NCBI RefSeq assembly: GCF_013314895.1
Contig: NZ_JABTYE010000004.1
Coordinates: 248,001 to 312,000, forward strand
Direction of reading: 5' to 3'
Origin: Cupriavidus gilardii
GTDB lineage: Bacteria > Pseudomonadota > Gammaproteobacteria > Burkholderiales > Burkholderiaceae
Length of the DNA: 64,000 nucleotides
This document shows positions 16,616 through 25,025 of the stretch, in pieces. Position 1 is the first letter of the stretch; every line of letters starts with the position of its first letter. A program made the position numbers and the translations under genes. The notes under the pieces are model-generated. The model had not been told where the DNA came from. It worked only from the letters and a program-made list of their open reading frames with translations, and ran no database searches.

Positions 16616-17593
16616 CTAAGCCGCCAGCCGATACTCGAAGAATGGCCGCTCGCGGTCGTCGAGGATGGCGTGCATCGCGGCCAGATTGCCGCGATCGGGG
16701 TTGAGCCAGGCGTCGACGTTCTGCGGCTTGATCGGAATGACGCAGCGATCGTGGCCGGCCGCGGCCACTTCAGCAGGCGGCTCGTCGGTGATCGCGGCAA
16801 ACGAATACAGATCCGGCTCGCCGGCCTCGCCCGGGTGGACCGACCACAGGCAGGCGATCAGCAGGTCCTGCGGCGGATCGGGGCGGAACGCGAGGACGAC
16901 GCCCTCTTCCTTCTCGCCCGGGCCGAGTTCGCGGTGTTCCATCCGATGCCGGGCCACATGTTCATGGAAGGCGCGGATCGCCAGGATGCCGTGGCGATAG
17001 CCGAACAGCTCGCGCCAGGCAGTCTCCAGATTGTCGCGGCGCGCGTTGTAGGTGCCAGGCTTCTTTCTCTCCATGGCAACGTCCCAGCCGGGCAGCCGGC
17101 AGCGATAACGCATCGGCACGATCATGCGTTGGCCGTCGATCGTGACCATTACCGGCGCGTAGTAACCCGGGAAAATCATCGCGTCTTCAGCGGTCGGCGC
17201 GGCGCGTTGCAGGTCGGCAAGGTTCTGCTGCAGCCGGGCGATCCTGTCGGTGGCGATGCGCTGCTCGTTCTCCGCCTTGCGGGTGGGCCGGCTGGCCAGC
17301 GCACGTTCGGCTTCGGCCAGGCGCGTCTTCTGCCGGAACAGCTCGGCCTCGAGGGCGTTGGCATGGTCGCGGTCGCCCGCGGCGACCAGCTCGGCCAGTT
17401 CGCGCTCCTCGTCGCTGGCGTCGTCGCTGCGGTCTTGCGCGAACGCGGTGCGCACCGCCTTGGGGATCTTCTGCCATTCCTGGTCCTTGCGCTTGTGCCA
17501 GAACAGCTTGAAGAACTGGTGCAGGCTCAGCACCGCGCCGTACTGGCGCGTGAATTTCCTGAAGTCGGCCTTGATTTGCGCGGCGTAGCACAT
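16616..17593 (-). CDS. SRAP/YedK (HMCES)-family protein with an internal charged helical insertion
   Basis: A 325-residue SOS-response-associated protein. The family forms a thiazolidine crosslink to abasic sites in single-stranded DNA through Cys2. Here the mature start is MCYAAQIK, so Cys2 is present after Met removal. The GTYNARRDNLETAW motif and a late histidine (GHDRCVIPI) correspond to the Asn and His of the active site. Residues about 65-135 are an extra highly charged helical segment (EERELAELVAAGDRDHANA, EAERALASRPTRKAENEQR), probably a coiled-coil or helical hairpin, making this protein about 100 residues longer than YedK. The ATG at 17593 is required to place Cys at position 2. Confidence 0.88.
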   Translation of the reverse strand: MCYAAQIKADFRKFTRQYGAVLSLHQFFKLFWHKRKDQEWQKIPKAVRTAFAQDRSDDASDEERELAELVAAGDRDHANALEAELFRQKTRLAEAERALASRPTRKAENEQRIATDRIARLQQNLADLQRAAPTAEDAMIFPGYYAPVMVTIDGQRMIVPMRYRCRLPGWDVAMERKKPGTYNARRDNLETAWRELFGYRHGILAIRAFHEHVARHRMEHRELGPGEKEEGVVLAFRPDPPQDLLIACLWSVHPGEAGEPDLYSFAAITDEPPAEVAAAGHDRCVIPIKPQNVDAWLNPDRGNLAAMHAILDDRERPFFEYRLAA

Positions 17594-17696
17594 CGGACCC
17601 TCCCTGCGGCGCCCACGGTTGCGCCATCGTGACAGCCTTCGCCTGGCGCGGACATCGGTATTGAGCCGGGGTGGCCTGCCTGCTGGCGCCCCGAAC

Positions 17697-18629
17697 TCAG
17701 ACCGCCTCGCGCGCCTCGGCCGCCTTGGCTGCCTCGGCTGCCTCGGCTGCCTTCTGCCGCAGGAACGCAATCAGAGTGGACACCGCGCGCGTCTGATAGC
17801 GCGACGGCATATACAGCAGATACATCGTGGTGCGCAGGAAGGTCAGATCCTGCGCCGGCAGCGGCAGGCGCTGCAGGATCCCGGCCGCGAGCTCCCGCGC
17901 CACCATGTATTCGGGCACCAGACCGACGCCGAGCCCCTGCAGGATGGCGTCGCGCAGAAAGAAGAAGTTCGCCGACATCAGCCGGGGACGCAGAGAACGC
18001 AGCCCGCCGCCGGACCCTGCCCGCCCCGCCACGTCCAGCCGCTGGCCGGTGAGCTCCGAGGTAATCAGCGGCAGGCCCTTCAATTCCTCCAGCGTTTGCG
18101 GCACGCCAAATTCCCGCGCGGCCTGCGGCGTCGCGCAGGCGACGTAGTCCACATCCCCGAGGCTGCACGCCACCGCATTGGTCGGCGTCTCGCCCATGAC
18201 CCGCACCGAGAAGTCCACCGCGCCCTTGATCAGGTCCTCGATGTCGTTGTCGAACACGACATTGAGCGTGATGGCCGGATACAGGCGCATGAACTCGAAG
18301 AACCACGCGGACATCGTGTGCTGGCCGAAGCCGCCCGGCACGCTCAGGCGAACCGTGCCGCTGAGCCGCTTGCCCAGGCTCTGTACTGACTCCTGCGCCG
18401 CCATCAGCTGCTGACGGATGGCGCGGCCGTGTTCGTACAGCTGCCAGCCCAGCTCGGTCGGCTCGAGCTGACGCGTACTGCGCCGCAGCAGCTCCGCGCC
18501 GAGCTGGCGTTCGAAGTGGTTCAGGCGCTTGCTGACGTTGGCGCGGCTCATGCCCAGCTGCCGGGCCGCCCGGCTCAGATTGCCGGCTTCGATGATGTCC
18601 ACCAGCAGGGACAGCGCATGCAGGTCCAA
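17697..18629 (-). CDS. LysR-family transcriptional regulator
   Basis: A 310-residue LysR regulator. The N-terminal helix-turn-helix is LVDIIEAGNLSRAARQLGMSRANVSKRLNHFERQLG, followed by a substrate-binding domain (GTVRLSVPGGFGQHTMSAWF, FSVRVMGETPTNAVACSLGDVDYV). I start at TTG 18629 because GGAG lies six bases upstream at 18636-18639; the in-frame TTG at 18635 abuts the GGAG and would be too close. The C-terminus has an alanine-rich tail (KAAEAAEAAKAAEAREAV) coded by 9-nt repeats. It is divergent from the CoA-transferase/Bug genes and probably controls them. Confidence 0.92.
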   Translation of the reverse strand: MDLHALSLLVDIIEAGNLSRAARQLGMSRANVSKRLNHFERQLGAELLRRSTRQLEPTELGWQLYEHGRAIRQQLMAAQESVQSLGKRLSGTVRLSVPGGFGQHTMSAWFFEFMRLYPAITLNVVFDNDIEDLIKGAVDFSVRVMGETPTNAVACSLGDVDYVACATPQAAREFGVPQTLEELKGLPLITSELTGQRLDVAGRAGSGGGLRSLRPRLMSANFFFLRDAILQGLGVGLVPEYMVARELAAGILQRLPLPAQDLTFLRTTMYLLYMPSRYQTRAVSTLIAFLRQKAAEAAEAAKAAEAREAV

Positions 18630-18670
18630 TGTCAACTCCAGGTAGCCATATCTGTCGGTTCAAGGTTGCA

Positions 18671-18700
18671 ATTGTCAAGCATTCGCAACATATAGACAAT
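18671..18700. promoter_or_regulatory. Candidate LysR operator between regulator and CoA-transferase gene
   Basis: ATTGTC and GACAAT are 6-bp inverted arms 18 bases apart, in an AT-richer patch of the spacer. A second nested pair, GTTGC and GCAAC, overlaps it. The position between divergent LysR and target genes is typical for regulator and activator sites. Confidence 0.4.
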
Positions 18701-18732
18701 CGCCGCTGTTTCATTGACTCGAATTCCCCGCC

Positions 18733-19947
18733 ATGCCCCTGCAACACTCCGCCCTTCCGCTGCCGCTGGCCGGCGTGCGCGTCCTCGATCTGTCGCGCGT
18801 GCTGGCCGGGCCGATGTGCGCGATGGCGCTGGCCGACCTCGGCGCCGACGTCATCAAGGTCGAGCACCCTGCGCGCGGCGACGACACCCGCGACTGGGGC
18901 CTGCGGATCGGCACGCGCAATACCTCGTACTTCAACAGCGCCAACCGCAACAAGCGCTCGGTCACGCTGGACCTGCAGAGCGAAGATGGACTGAAGCTGG
19001 CGCGCGAACTGGCCGCGCGCAGCGATGTGGTGATCCAGAACTTCAAGGTCGGCGGCGCGGAAAAGCTGGGCCTGGGCTACGAGCAGCTGGCGGAACTCAA
19101 TCCACGCCTGGTCTACTGCTCGATCTCCGGCTACGCGCGCTTCACGCCCCAGGCCGAACGCCCGGGCTACGACCTGGTCGTGCAGGGCGAGGCCGGCGTG
19201 ATGGCGACCAATGGCGAGGCTGGCCAGGGCCCGCTGAAATTCGGCGTGGCCGCGGTCGACATGTTCACCGGCATGTATTCCGCGCAGGCCATCCTGGCTG
19301 CGCTGTATGCGCGGCAATCGACCGGACGCGGGCGCCATGTGCAGATGGCCCTGTACGACTGCGGCCTGATGATTACCTCGTACTACGGCATGGAGGCCCT
19401 GCTGCAGGGCGAAGACCCGGCGAAGTTCGGCAATGCGCATCCCTCCATCGTGCCCTACGGCGTCTTCGATGCCGCCGATGGTCCGCTGGTCATCACGGTC
19501 GGCAACAACGGGCAATTCCAGCGTTTCTGCCGCGACGTGATTGGCCGCCCCGAGTGGGCCGAGGACGAGCGCTTCGCCACCAATACCGCGCGTTCGCAGC
19601 ATCGCGACATCCTGCTGCCGCAGTTGCGCGCAGCGCTGCGTCAGTTCACGCGCGCCGACCTGCTGCAGCGCCTTGCCGCCGCGCAGATTCCCTGCGGCGA
19701 AGTGCTGGGCATGTTCGAGGCCCTGCAGTCGCAGCGCACCGCGCAGGCCGGACTGCTGCATCGCTACGAGGACAGCGAGGCCGGCACGCAGGCGGTGCTG
19801 GCACCGCCGTATGCGATCGACGGCCAGCGCATGCCCGTGCGCATGCCGCCGCCGCATATGGGCGAGCACACGCAGGAAGTCTTCAAGGAACTGCTGCAGC
19901 TGGACGATGCACAGCTCGCGGACCTGCGGGCCCGCGGCGTCATCTGA
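18733..19947 (+). CDS. CaiB/BaiF family CoA-transferase (class III)
   Basis: A 404-residue enzyme moving CoA between carboxylic acids. The N-terminus LPLAGVRVLDLSRVLAGPMCAMALADLGADVIKVEHP is the family hallmark, and the catalytic Asp is in AVDMFTGMYSAQAI. The C-terminal part reads MPPPHMGEHTQEVFKELL. Together with the Bug receptor gene 34 bases downstream and the divergent LysR regulator it forms a typical Burkholderiales organic-acid module: capture in the periplasm, then CoA activation without ATP. The specific acid cannot be named from sequence. Confidence 0.95.
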   Translation: MPLQHSALPLPLAGVRVLDLSRVLAGPMCAMALADLGADVIKVEHPARGDDTRDWGLRIGTRNTSYFNSANRNKRSVTLDLQSEDGLKLARELAARSDVVIQNFKVGGAEKLGLGYEQLAELNPRLVYCSISGYARFTPQAERPGYDLVVQGEAGVMATNGEAGQGPLKFGVAAVDMFTGMYSAQAILAALYARQSTGRGRHVQMALYDCGLMITSYYGMEALLQGEDPAKFGNAHPSIVPYGVFDAADGPLVITVGNNGQFQRFCRDVIGRPEWAEDERFATNTARSQHRDILLPQLRAALRQFTRADLLQRLAAAQIPCGEVLGMFEALQSQRTAQAGLLHRYEDSEAGTQAVLAPPYAIDGQRMPVRMPPPHMGEHTQEVFKELLQLDDAQLADLRARGVI

Positions 19948-19981
19948 ACGAAGACATTTTCAATCGACGGAGACAAGACCC

Positions 19982-20980
19982 ATGAACAAGCCGACCTTCA
20001 GCCGCCGCCAGATGCTCCAGGCGGGCGCTGCCGCCTCGCTCGCAGCGATGATGCCCGCCGCGCTCGCCAAGAACGGCTGGCCCGACAAGATCATCAAGAT
20101 GGTGGTGGCCTTCCCCGCCGGCGGCCCGACCGATACCGCCGCGCGCATCGTGGCGCAGAAGCTCTCCGAGCGCCTCGGGCAACAGGTCATCATCGAGAAC
20201 AAGCCCGGCGCCTCCGGCTCGATCGGCACCGCCGGCTTTATCAAGAGCGCACCGGACGGGTACAACCTGTCGATGTTCGGCATGCCGGCCCTGCTGGCAC
20301 CGCTGATGTACAACAACAACGCGTATGACGTGAAGAAGGACTTCCAGTCCGTCGCCACCGTCTACGTGCTGCCGATGGCCATCGTCATCAATCCGAGCGT
20401 GGTGCCGGGCGTAGAAACGCTGGCGGACCTGATCCGCTTCGCCAAGGCCAGCAAGACGCCGCTGAACTACACCAGCTCCGGCACCGGCAGCTTCGGCCAT
20501 CTGGCGATGGAGCAGCTCAAGGACCTCGGCGGCTTCGACATGCTGCACGTGCCCTACCGCGGCAGTGCGCCGGCAGTCGCCGATCTGCTCGGCGGCCAGG
20601 TCGGCACGATGTTCGCCGATGTCGTGGCCGCATTGCCGCATATCCGCGCCGGCAAGCTCAAGGCGATCGCGCTGAGCTCGCCCAATGCCAAGATCCTGCT
20701 GCCGGGCGTGAAGACGATCTCCGAGCAAGGCTTCCGCGGCTTCGACTTCGACTCGTGGGGCGGGCTGATCGCGCCCCTGAATACGCCGCTGCCGATCGTC
20801 GAGCGGATCGCCAGCGAAACGCGCGACATCCTCTCGAATGACAAGGAGCTGCAGCAGAAGCTGGTGACGGCCGGCGCGATCGCATCGTTTCAGGACGGCA
20901 AGCAGATGCAGGCGCGGCTCAACAAGGACTACGACCGCTGGAGCGCCATCGTCAAGGCGAAGGGCATCAGCGCGACGTAA
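19982..20980 (+). CDS. Bug-family (TctC) tripartite tricarboxylate transporter periplasmic receptor
   Basis: A 332-residue periplasmic binding protein. The signal region MNKPTFSRRQMLQAGAAASLAAMMP resembles a Tat signal (SRRQMLQ). The mature protein has the Bug signatures IKMVVAFPAGGPTDTAARIVAQKLSERLGQ, VIIENKPGASGSIG and DMLHVPYRGSAPAVADLLGG. The ATG at 19982 follows GGAG by nine bases; a longer in-frame ORF upstream overlaps the CoA-transferase and is a shadow. As is common for orphan Bug receptors, no TctA/TctB membrane genes are nearby, so it probably uses components encoded elsewhere or acts as a sensor. Confidence 0.95.
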   Translation: MNKPTFSRRQMLQAGAAASLAAMMPAALAKNGWPDKIIKMVVAFPAGGPTDTAARIVAQKLSERLGQQVIIENKPGASGSIGTAGFIKSAPDGYNLSMFGMPALLAPLMYNNNAYDVKKDFQSVATVYVLPMAIVINPSVVPGVETLADLIRFAKASKTPLNYTSSGTGSFGHLAMEQLKDLGGFDMLHVPYRGSAPAVADLLGGQVGTMFADVVAALPHIRAGKLKAIALSSPNAKILLPGVKTISEQGFRGFDFDSWGGLIAPLNTPLPIVERIASETRDILSNDKELQQKLVTAGAIASFQDGKQMQARLNKDYDRWSAIVKAKGISAT

Positions 20981-21021
20981 TCCCATAAACCACCACGTAA
21001 ACCACCTCCTCGACCCGCACG

Positions 21022-21054
21022 CCGCTGCCCGCTTCGTCACGGTGCGGGCAGCGG
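21022..21054. terminator. Hairpin between convergent genes, possible bidirectional terminator
   Basis: Perfect 11-bp arms CCGCTGCCCGC and GCGGGCAGCGG with an 11-base loop, located where the Bug gene and the histidine-kinase gene converge. The kinase stop codon lies in the loop. There is no long T-run, so it may only slow polymerase or protect 3' ends. Confidence 0.45.
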
Positions 21055-22467
21055 AAACGCCAGCTCCAGCACCGTCAGGCCCGACCGGCTCGAGACGGTG
21101 GCCCGGCCGTCGTGGAGCCGCATGATGGAATCCACGATGGCCAGCCCCAGGCCCGTCGAGTGGGCCGAGTTGCTGCGGGCCGGATCGCCGCGGTAGAAGC
21201 GTCCGAAGATATGCGCCAGCCGCTCGGGCGGAATGCCGGCGCCCCCATTGGCAACGCGGATGCAGGTCGCCTCGCGCTGCGCACTGACGCTGACCGACAC
21301 CTCGCTGCCAGGCGGCGCATGGCGCAATGCGTTGTCGAGCAGGTTGGTGAGCGCGCGGCGCAGCAGGGTCTGATCGGCGCGCACCGTCGCCTGCCCCTGC
21401 AGCGACAGCGAGATCGCGCGCTCGGCCGCCACCGCCTCGAAATACTCGGCCACCGCTTCCACCTCGGCACGCGCGTCCAGCGTGCGTGGCGCAAGCGCGA
21501 CCTGCGCGTGATCGGCCCGCGCAAGAAACAGCATGTTCTCGATCATGCGGGACAGTCGGTCGTATTCCTCGAGGTTGGACTCCAGCAGCGCCTCGTACTC
21601 CGCGACAGTACGCGCCTGCGCCAACGTGACCTCTGTCTGCCCGATCAGGTTGCTCAGCGGCGTGCGGAAGTCGTGTGCGAGGTCGGCAGAGAACTCCGAC
21701 AGCCGCGAAAAGCTGTCCTGCAACCGCGCCATCATGCCGTTGAAGGCGTCCGCCAGTTCGCGCAGTTCGGCGGGCGCGGCCCCGGCATCCAGCCGCGTGG
21801 CCAGCCGGCTCGTCGTCACCGCCGATGCCTCCTCGGCCATCCGCCGCAGTCCGCGCAGTCCTCGGCGCGCCAACAGATAGCCGAGCGCGGCGGCCGCAAC
21901 CGTTGCGCACAGCGTCGCCCAGAAGACATGGAAGCGGTAGTCGCGCATCAGCACGGCCCGGTAGCCGGCGTCGCGCAGCACGACGATCTCCACGGACTGG
22001 TCGCTGTCGCCCAGCCGGCCCAGCGCCGCGATGGCACGCGACGGCACGCCATTGCGCGGATACCAGGTCTGCAGCATCGACGGCTCGGGGTGCACGTCCG
22101 CCGGCAAGGCCCGCAGCGGCGGCACCGTCTCGTGACGCGGGTTCAGTGTCACCAGCGGCTCGCCCTGGCGGCTGCGGACCAGCAGGATCAGGCCCTCGTG
22201 CCCGAGCGCGATATCGGCAAAGCGGTGCATCCCTTCGCGCACGGCCGCTTCCGAGTCCACCTCGGACAACAGGTGGCGGACCAATACGACCTCCCCGACC
22301 AGTTCGGCCTCGTCGCGCTCCTGCAGCTGCGTCGACAGCGCACTGGCGAGATAGGTCCCCATCGCCGCCATGATGGCCGCGGCCACCGCGCCGAAGGCCA
22401 GCGCCATGCGCGCCGTGAGCGACTGCGGAAGCAGGCGCGCGGCCAGCGTCTTCGATCGGAACCGCAT
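21037..22467 (-). CDS. Heavy-metal sensor histidine kinase (CopS/CusS/IrlS type)
   Basis: A 476-residue membrane kinase. Residues 20-45 are TM1 (SLTARMALAFGAVAAAIMAAMGTY), then a periplasmic sensor region to about 185, TM2 (VFWATLCATVAAAALGYLLA), a HAMP linker, the HisKA box with phospho-His in LAHDFRTPLSNLIGQTE, and a HATPase domain with NLLDNALRHAPPGSE, IFGRFYRGDPARS and STGLGLAIV. The ATG at 22467 is four bases after the response-regulator stop. The partner regulator and CusR-like boxes upstream indicate copper or silver sensing in the periplasm, but no copper efflux genes are in the window. Confidence 0.93.
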   Translation of the reverse strand: MRFRSKTLAARLLPQSLTARMALAFGAVAAAIMAAMGTYLASALSTQLQERDEAELVGEVVLVRHLLSEVDSEAAVREGMHRFADIALGHEGLILLVRSRQGEPLVTLNPRHETVPPLRALPADVHPEPSMLQTWYPRNGVPSRAIAALGRLGDSDQSVEIVVLRDAGYRAVLMRDYRFHVFWATLCATVAAAALGYLLARRGLRGLRRMAEEASAVTTSRLATRLDAGAAPAELRELADAFNGMMARLQDSFSRLSEFSADLAHDFRTPLSNLIGQTEVTLAQARTVAEYEALLESNLEEYDRLSRMIENMLFLARADHAQVALAPRTLDARAEVEAVAEYFEAVAAERAISLSLQGQATVRADQTLLRRALTNLLDNALRHAPPGSEVSVSVSAQREATCIRVANGGAGIPPERLAHIFGRFYRGDPARSNSAHSTGLGLAIVDSIMRLHDGRATVSSRSGLTVLELAFPLPAP

Positions 22468-22471
22468 GGCG

Positions 22472-23146
22472 CTACCGCTCGTGATCGTCCAGCACATACC
22501 CCATGCCGCGGCGCGTATGGATCAGCCGGGCCGGGAACGGTTCGTCGACCTTGGCGCGCAGGCGCCGTATCGATACGTCCACGACGTTGGTGTTGCTGTC
22601 GAAGTTCATGTCCCAGACCTGCGAGGCGATCAGCGAGCGCGACAGCACCTCGCCGCGGCGGCGCGCCAGCAGATGCAGAAGCGCAAACTCCTTCGAGGTC
22701 AGCTCGATCTTCTGCCCGGCACGGGTGACACGGCGGCGCACCACGTCGATGCGCAGGTCCGCCACCTCGATCCACTCGTGCTCGCGTACCGGTCCGCGGC
22801 GCAGGATCGTGCGGATGCGCGCGACCAGCTCGGCAAAGGCGAAGGGCTTGATGATGTAGTCGTCGGCGCCGAGCTCCAGCCCTTTGAGGCGATCGGCGAG
22901 GTCGTCGCGGGCGGTCAGGAACAGCACCGGCGTGTCCTGCTCGCGCCGCAACTCGCGCAGGATCTGCCATCCATCCATGCCGGGCAGCATCACGTCCAGC
23001 ACGATCAGATCGTAGGGCTGCGCACGGGCGTGCGACAGCCCATCGACACCATCGCGGGCCAGGTCCACGACGAAGCCAGACTCGGTCAGGCCCTTGTGCA
23101 GGTAGGCGCCCGCCTTGGGTTCATCCTCGACAATCAGTACGCGCAT
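22472..23146 (-). CDS. OmpR/PhoB-family response regulator, heavy-metal type (CopR/CusR/IrlR)
   Basis: A 224-residue regulator. The receiver domain has the acidic pocket VEDEP, phospho-Asp in [15 protein letters not shown], and the KPF lysine in [13 protein letters not shown]. The C-terminal winged helix ends [18 protein letters not shown] and [15 protein letters not shown], a sequence typical of the CusR/CopR branch. I use the MRVLIVEDE start at 23146; an in-frame ATG at 23152 is equally possible. A CusR-like box lies about 70 bases upstream, consistent with autoregulation. It is in an operon with the kinase gene. Confidence 0.94.
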   Translation of the reverse strand: MRVLIVEDEPKAGAYLHKGLTESGFVVDLARDGVDGLSHARAQPYDLIVLDVMLPGMDGWQILRELRREQDTPVLFLTARDDLADRLKGLELGADDYIIKPFAFAELVARIRTILRRGPVREHEWIEVADLRIDVVRRRVTRAGQKIELTSKEFALLHLLARRRGEVLSRSLIASQVWDMNFDSNTNVVDVSIRRLRAKVDEPFPARLIHTRRGMGYVLDDHER

Positions 23147-23217
23147 CGACATTGAACATATCGCCGGACCACCGGCAAGACGGAAACGGTACCGCAATCG
23201 CGGCGCCGGTGGCCGAA

Positions 23218-23235
23218 CATGACAAATTTGTCATG
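23218..23235. promoter_or_regulatory. CusR/CopR box 1
   Basis: CATGACAAATTTGTCATG is a perfect 18-bp palindrome and fits the E. coli CusR consensus ATGACAANNTTGTCAT without mismatch. It lies upstream of the response-regulator operon on the minus strand. Confidence 0.8.
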
Positions 23236-23313
23236 TTGTCGTCAGCTTCCATGCGACGGCGGCGGGCGCTGCCCGAACCGGCGCCTGCCGGCCGTGACGG
23301 CACGGGCCGGCCG

Positions 23314-23331
23314 CATGACAGCATTGTCATG
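23314..23331. promoter_or_regulatory. CusR/CopR box 2
   Basis: CATGACAGCATTGTCATG has perfect 7-bp arms and one mismatch to the CusR consensus. It lies about 90 bases before the start of the small secreted protein, and 96 bp from box 1, so the regulator pair probably controls both directions. Confidence 0.75.
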
Positions 23332-23419
23332 GGGTCGTCATGCTGCTGTGGCGGGGCTCTCCCTAGACTGGTTTCACCGGTCGTTACCGGCCACCCAATC
23401 CATTCGGAGAACCCTGACG

Positions 23420-23710
23420 ATGAAAACGATGACAACGATGAAGATCCTGAAGGACGTGAAGACCCTGAAGGACGTGAAGACCATGAAGACCGTGAAACAG
23501 GCGCTGCTCGCCACTACGGTCGCACTGGCAGCACTGCCTGCCATCGCAAGCGTCGGCGACGCCGGCACGATCGGGGGGCGCCATGTCCATGCGGACGGGG
23601 CACATCAGCGCGTCGACCCGTTCACCGAGCACCTACGTGGAGGCACGCGAGACGTGTTCACCGACGGCGCACGCACGGGCCAGCGCGACGTTCGCACCGA
23701 CGGCGCCTGA
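23420..23710 (+). CDS. Small secreted DGAR-motif protein under copper-type control
   Basis: A 96-residue protein of unknown function. It starts with a repetitive basic leader (MKTMTTMKILKDVKTLKDVK) that continues into a signal-peptide core MKTVKQALLATTVALAALPAIAS, so the functional start may be the internal ATG at 23483. The short mature part is rich in Asp, Gly, Arg and His, with copies of a TDGAR-type motif (HADGAH, FTDGARTG, RTDGA). The protein at 58100-58483 carries a clearer array of the same motif. A CusR-like box sits upstream and GGAGA precedes the ATG by nine bases. Copper-related induction is inferred from the boxes; I do not assign a biochemical role. Confidence 0.75.
   Translation: MKTMTTMKILKDVKTLKDVKTMKTVKQALLATTVALAALPAIASVGDAGTIGGRHVHADGAHQRVDPFTEHLRGGTRDVFTDGARTGQRDVRTDGA
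23449..23484 (+). repeat. 18-nt direct repeat in the leader of the small secreted protein
   Basis: The unit CTGAAGGACGTGAAGACC occurs twice in tandem, extended by further similar ATGAAGAYC elements. It encodes the KDVKT repeats before the signal peptide and looks like a recent duplication at the gene start. Confidence 0.7.
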
Positions 23711-23768
23711 GGCGCCCCTGGGCTGGCGAGCGCCCGGGAGACCGGCTCGGATCTGGCTCGGGACACCG

Positions 23769-25025
23769 CTACCGTGCCGTCGCAAGATGCGCGTTGACCT
23801 TGACGATCGGCGGGTCGTCGATCCGCGTCGGATCCCAGACGATCTCGCCGACCTTGCCCGGCTCGAACAGCATGCAGATCGTCGAGCCGCCGTATTGGAA
23901 GTAGCCGAGTTCCTCGCCCTTGGAGACGTGCTGGCCTGGCACCACGTCCACCATGCAGGACGACACCTCCCCCATGCCGACGAACACGCAGGCGATCTGT
24001 CCGATGGCGGGATCGTCGGCCTCGATGACGATCACCGCGCGGGTCGCCATCGCGGTGGTGTAGCCCTGCGAATCGTTGAGCCCCTCGGGGTCCGGGCCCT
24101 GCGCCTCGGCGCAGGAATAGTAGGTGCCGGCCAGGTTGTAGGCCTTGACGACGGTGCCGCGCACCGGCGCATGCCAGCGGTGATAGCTGTAGGCGTTCAG
24201 GAAGGCCTGATACACCGTGCCGCCGACGAAGCGGCGCGCCAGCGCTTCCGCGTGCGCGCCCACCATGTCGCGCAGCGAGTACGGCTGCGACTTGATCCAG
24301 AAATCGTCGACCAGCTTGACGTCGCGGCGTAACTCGTACGGCTTGGCCTCGCACGGGCTGACGATGATCTTGTCGTCGTCGGCGCCCTCCACGGGCCGCT
24401 CGCCCTCCCGGAAACGGCGCGTGAAGAAGTCGTTCCAGGACAGAAAGCCCCAGTACGGCAGGTCGGGATGGGTAATGAACTGCGACAGTCCGATTTTCGC
24501 GTCCGCCTCCGGACTGAACCAGCCGTCCGGGGATTGGGTGTTCAGATGCGCGCGGGAATGCGGACCGCCGAGGAACGCCGACCAGGACGTCAGCACGCGC
24601 CGCATCTGCTTGTTGAACACCGGATGGCGAAACACCGCATAGCCGGACGGCATGCACATCGGCCAATCGAAGACGGCATTGATCGGACACACCACCAGGC
24701 TGCTGTCGCTGAATGGCGGCGCGTACGACATCAGGTAGTCGACGACCTGCATCAACTCATCGATATTGCGATAACCCAGCGCGTAACCGGCGTCGATCGC
24801 CTCTTCGATCGCGCGCGTCATGCCCATTCGCAGCGCGGCGTCGTCGCGCAGCAGCGTATGCAGGGCACTTACTGCTTCGGATCGGAGACCGCCGCTGGCG
24901 CGCTCCCTCGCCTGCCGGCACAACTGCAGCCGGAACGCCGCCACGGCCGATTCGTCGGCGGGCAGCCAGTTGCCCAGCCGCTTGCGCTGGTTGAGCGGGG
25001 CAGAAGGCGCATTCTGTGAAGGCAT
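23769..25025 (-). CDS. Phosphatidylserine-decarboxylase-family protein with long N-terminal domain (PsiD-like group)
   Basis: A 418-residue pyruvoyl-type decarboxylase. Residues 1-170 form an N-terminal helical domain seen in the larger PSD-related proteins. The catalytic part has FLSWNDFFTRRFREGERPV, the His-containing AYSYHRWHAPVRGTVVKAY, and the self-cleavage site QYGGSTICMLF, where the serine becomes the pyruvoyl group. Short housekeeping Psd enzymes lack the N-terminal domain, whereas long forms include fungal tryptophan decarboxylases (PsiD), so the substrate could be an amino acid rather than phosphatidylserine. The gene stands alone. Confidence 0.85.
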   Translation of the reverse strand: MPSQNAPSAPLNQRKRLGNWLPADESAVAAFRLQLCRQARERASGGLRSEAVSALHTLLRDDAALRMGMTRAIEEAIDAGYALGYRNIDELMQVVDYLMSYAPPFSDSSLVVCPINAVFDWPMCMPSGYAVFRHPVFNKQMRRVLTSWSAFLGGPHSRAHLNTQSPDGWFSPEADAKIGLSQFITHPDLPYWGFLSWNDFFTRRFREGERPVEGADDDKIIVSPCEAKPYELRRDVKLVDDFWIKSQPYSLRDMVGAHAEALARRFVGGTVYQAFLNAYSYHRWHAPVRGTVVKAYNLAGTYYSCAEAQGPDPEGLNDSQGYTTAMATRAVIVIEADDPAIGQIACVFVGMGEVSSCMVDVVPGQHVSKGEELGYFQYGGSTICMLFEPGKVGEIVWDPTRIDDPPIVKVNAHLATAR

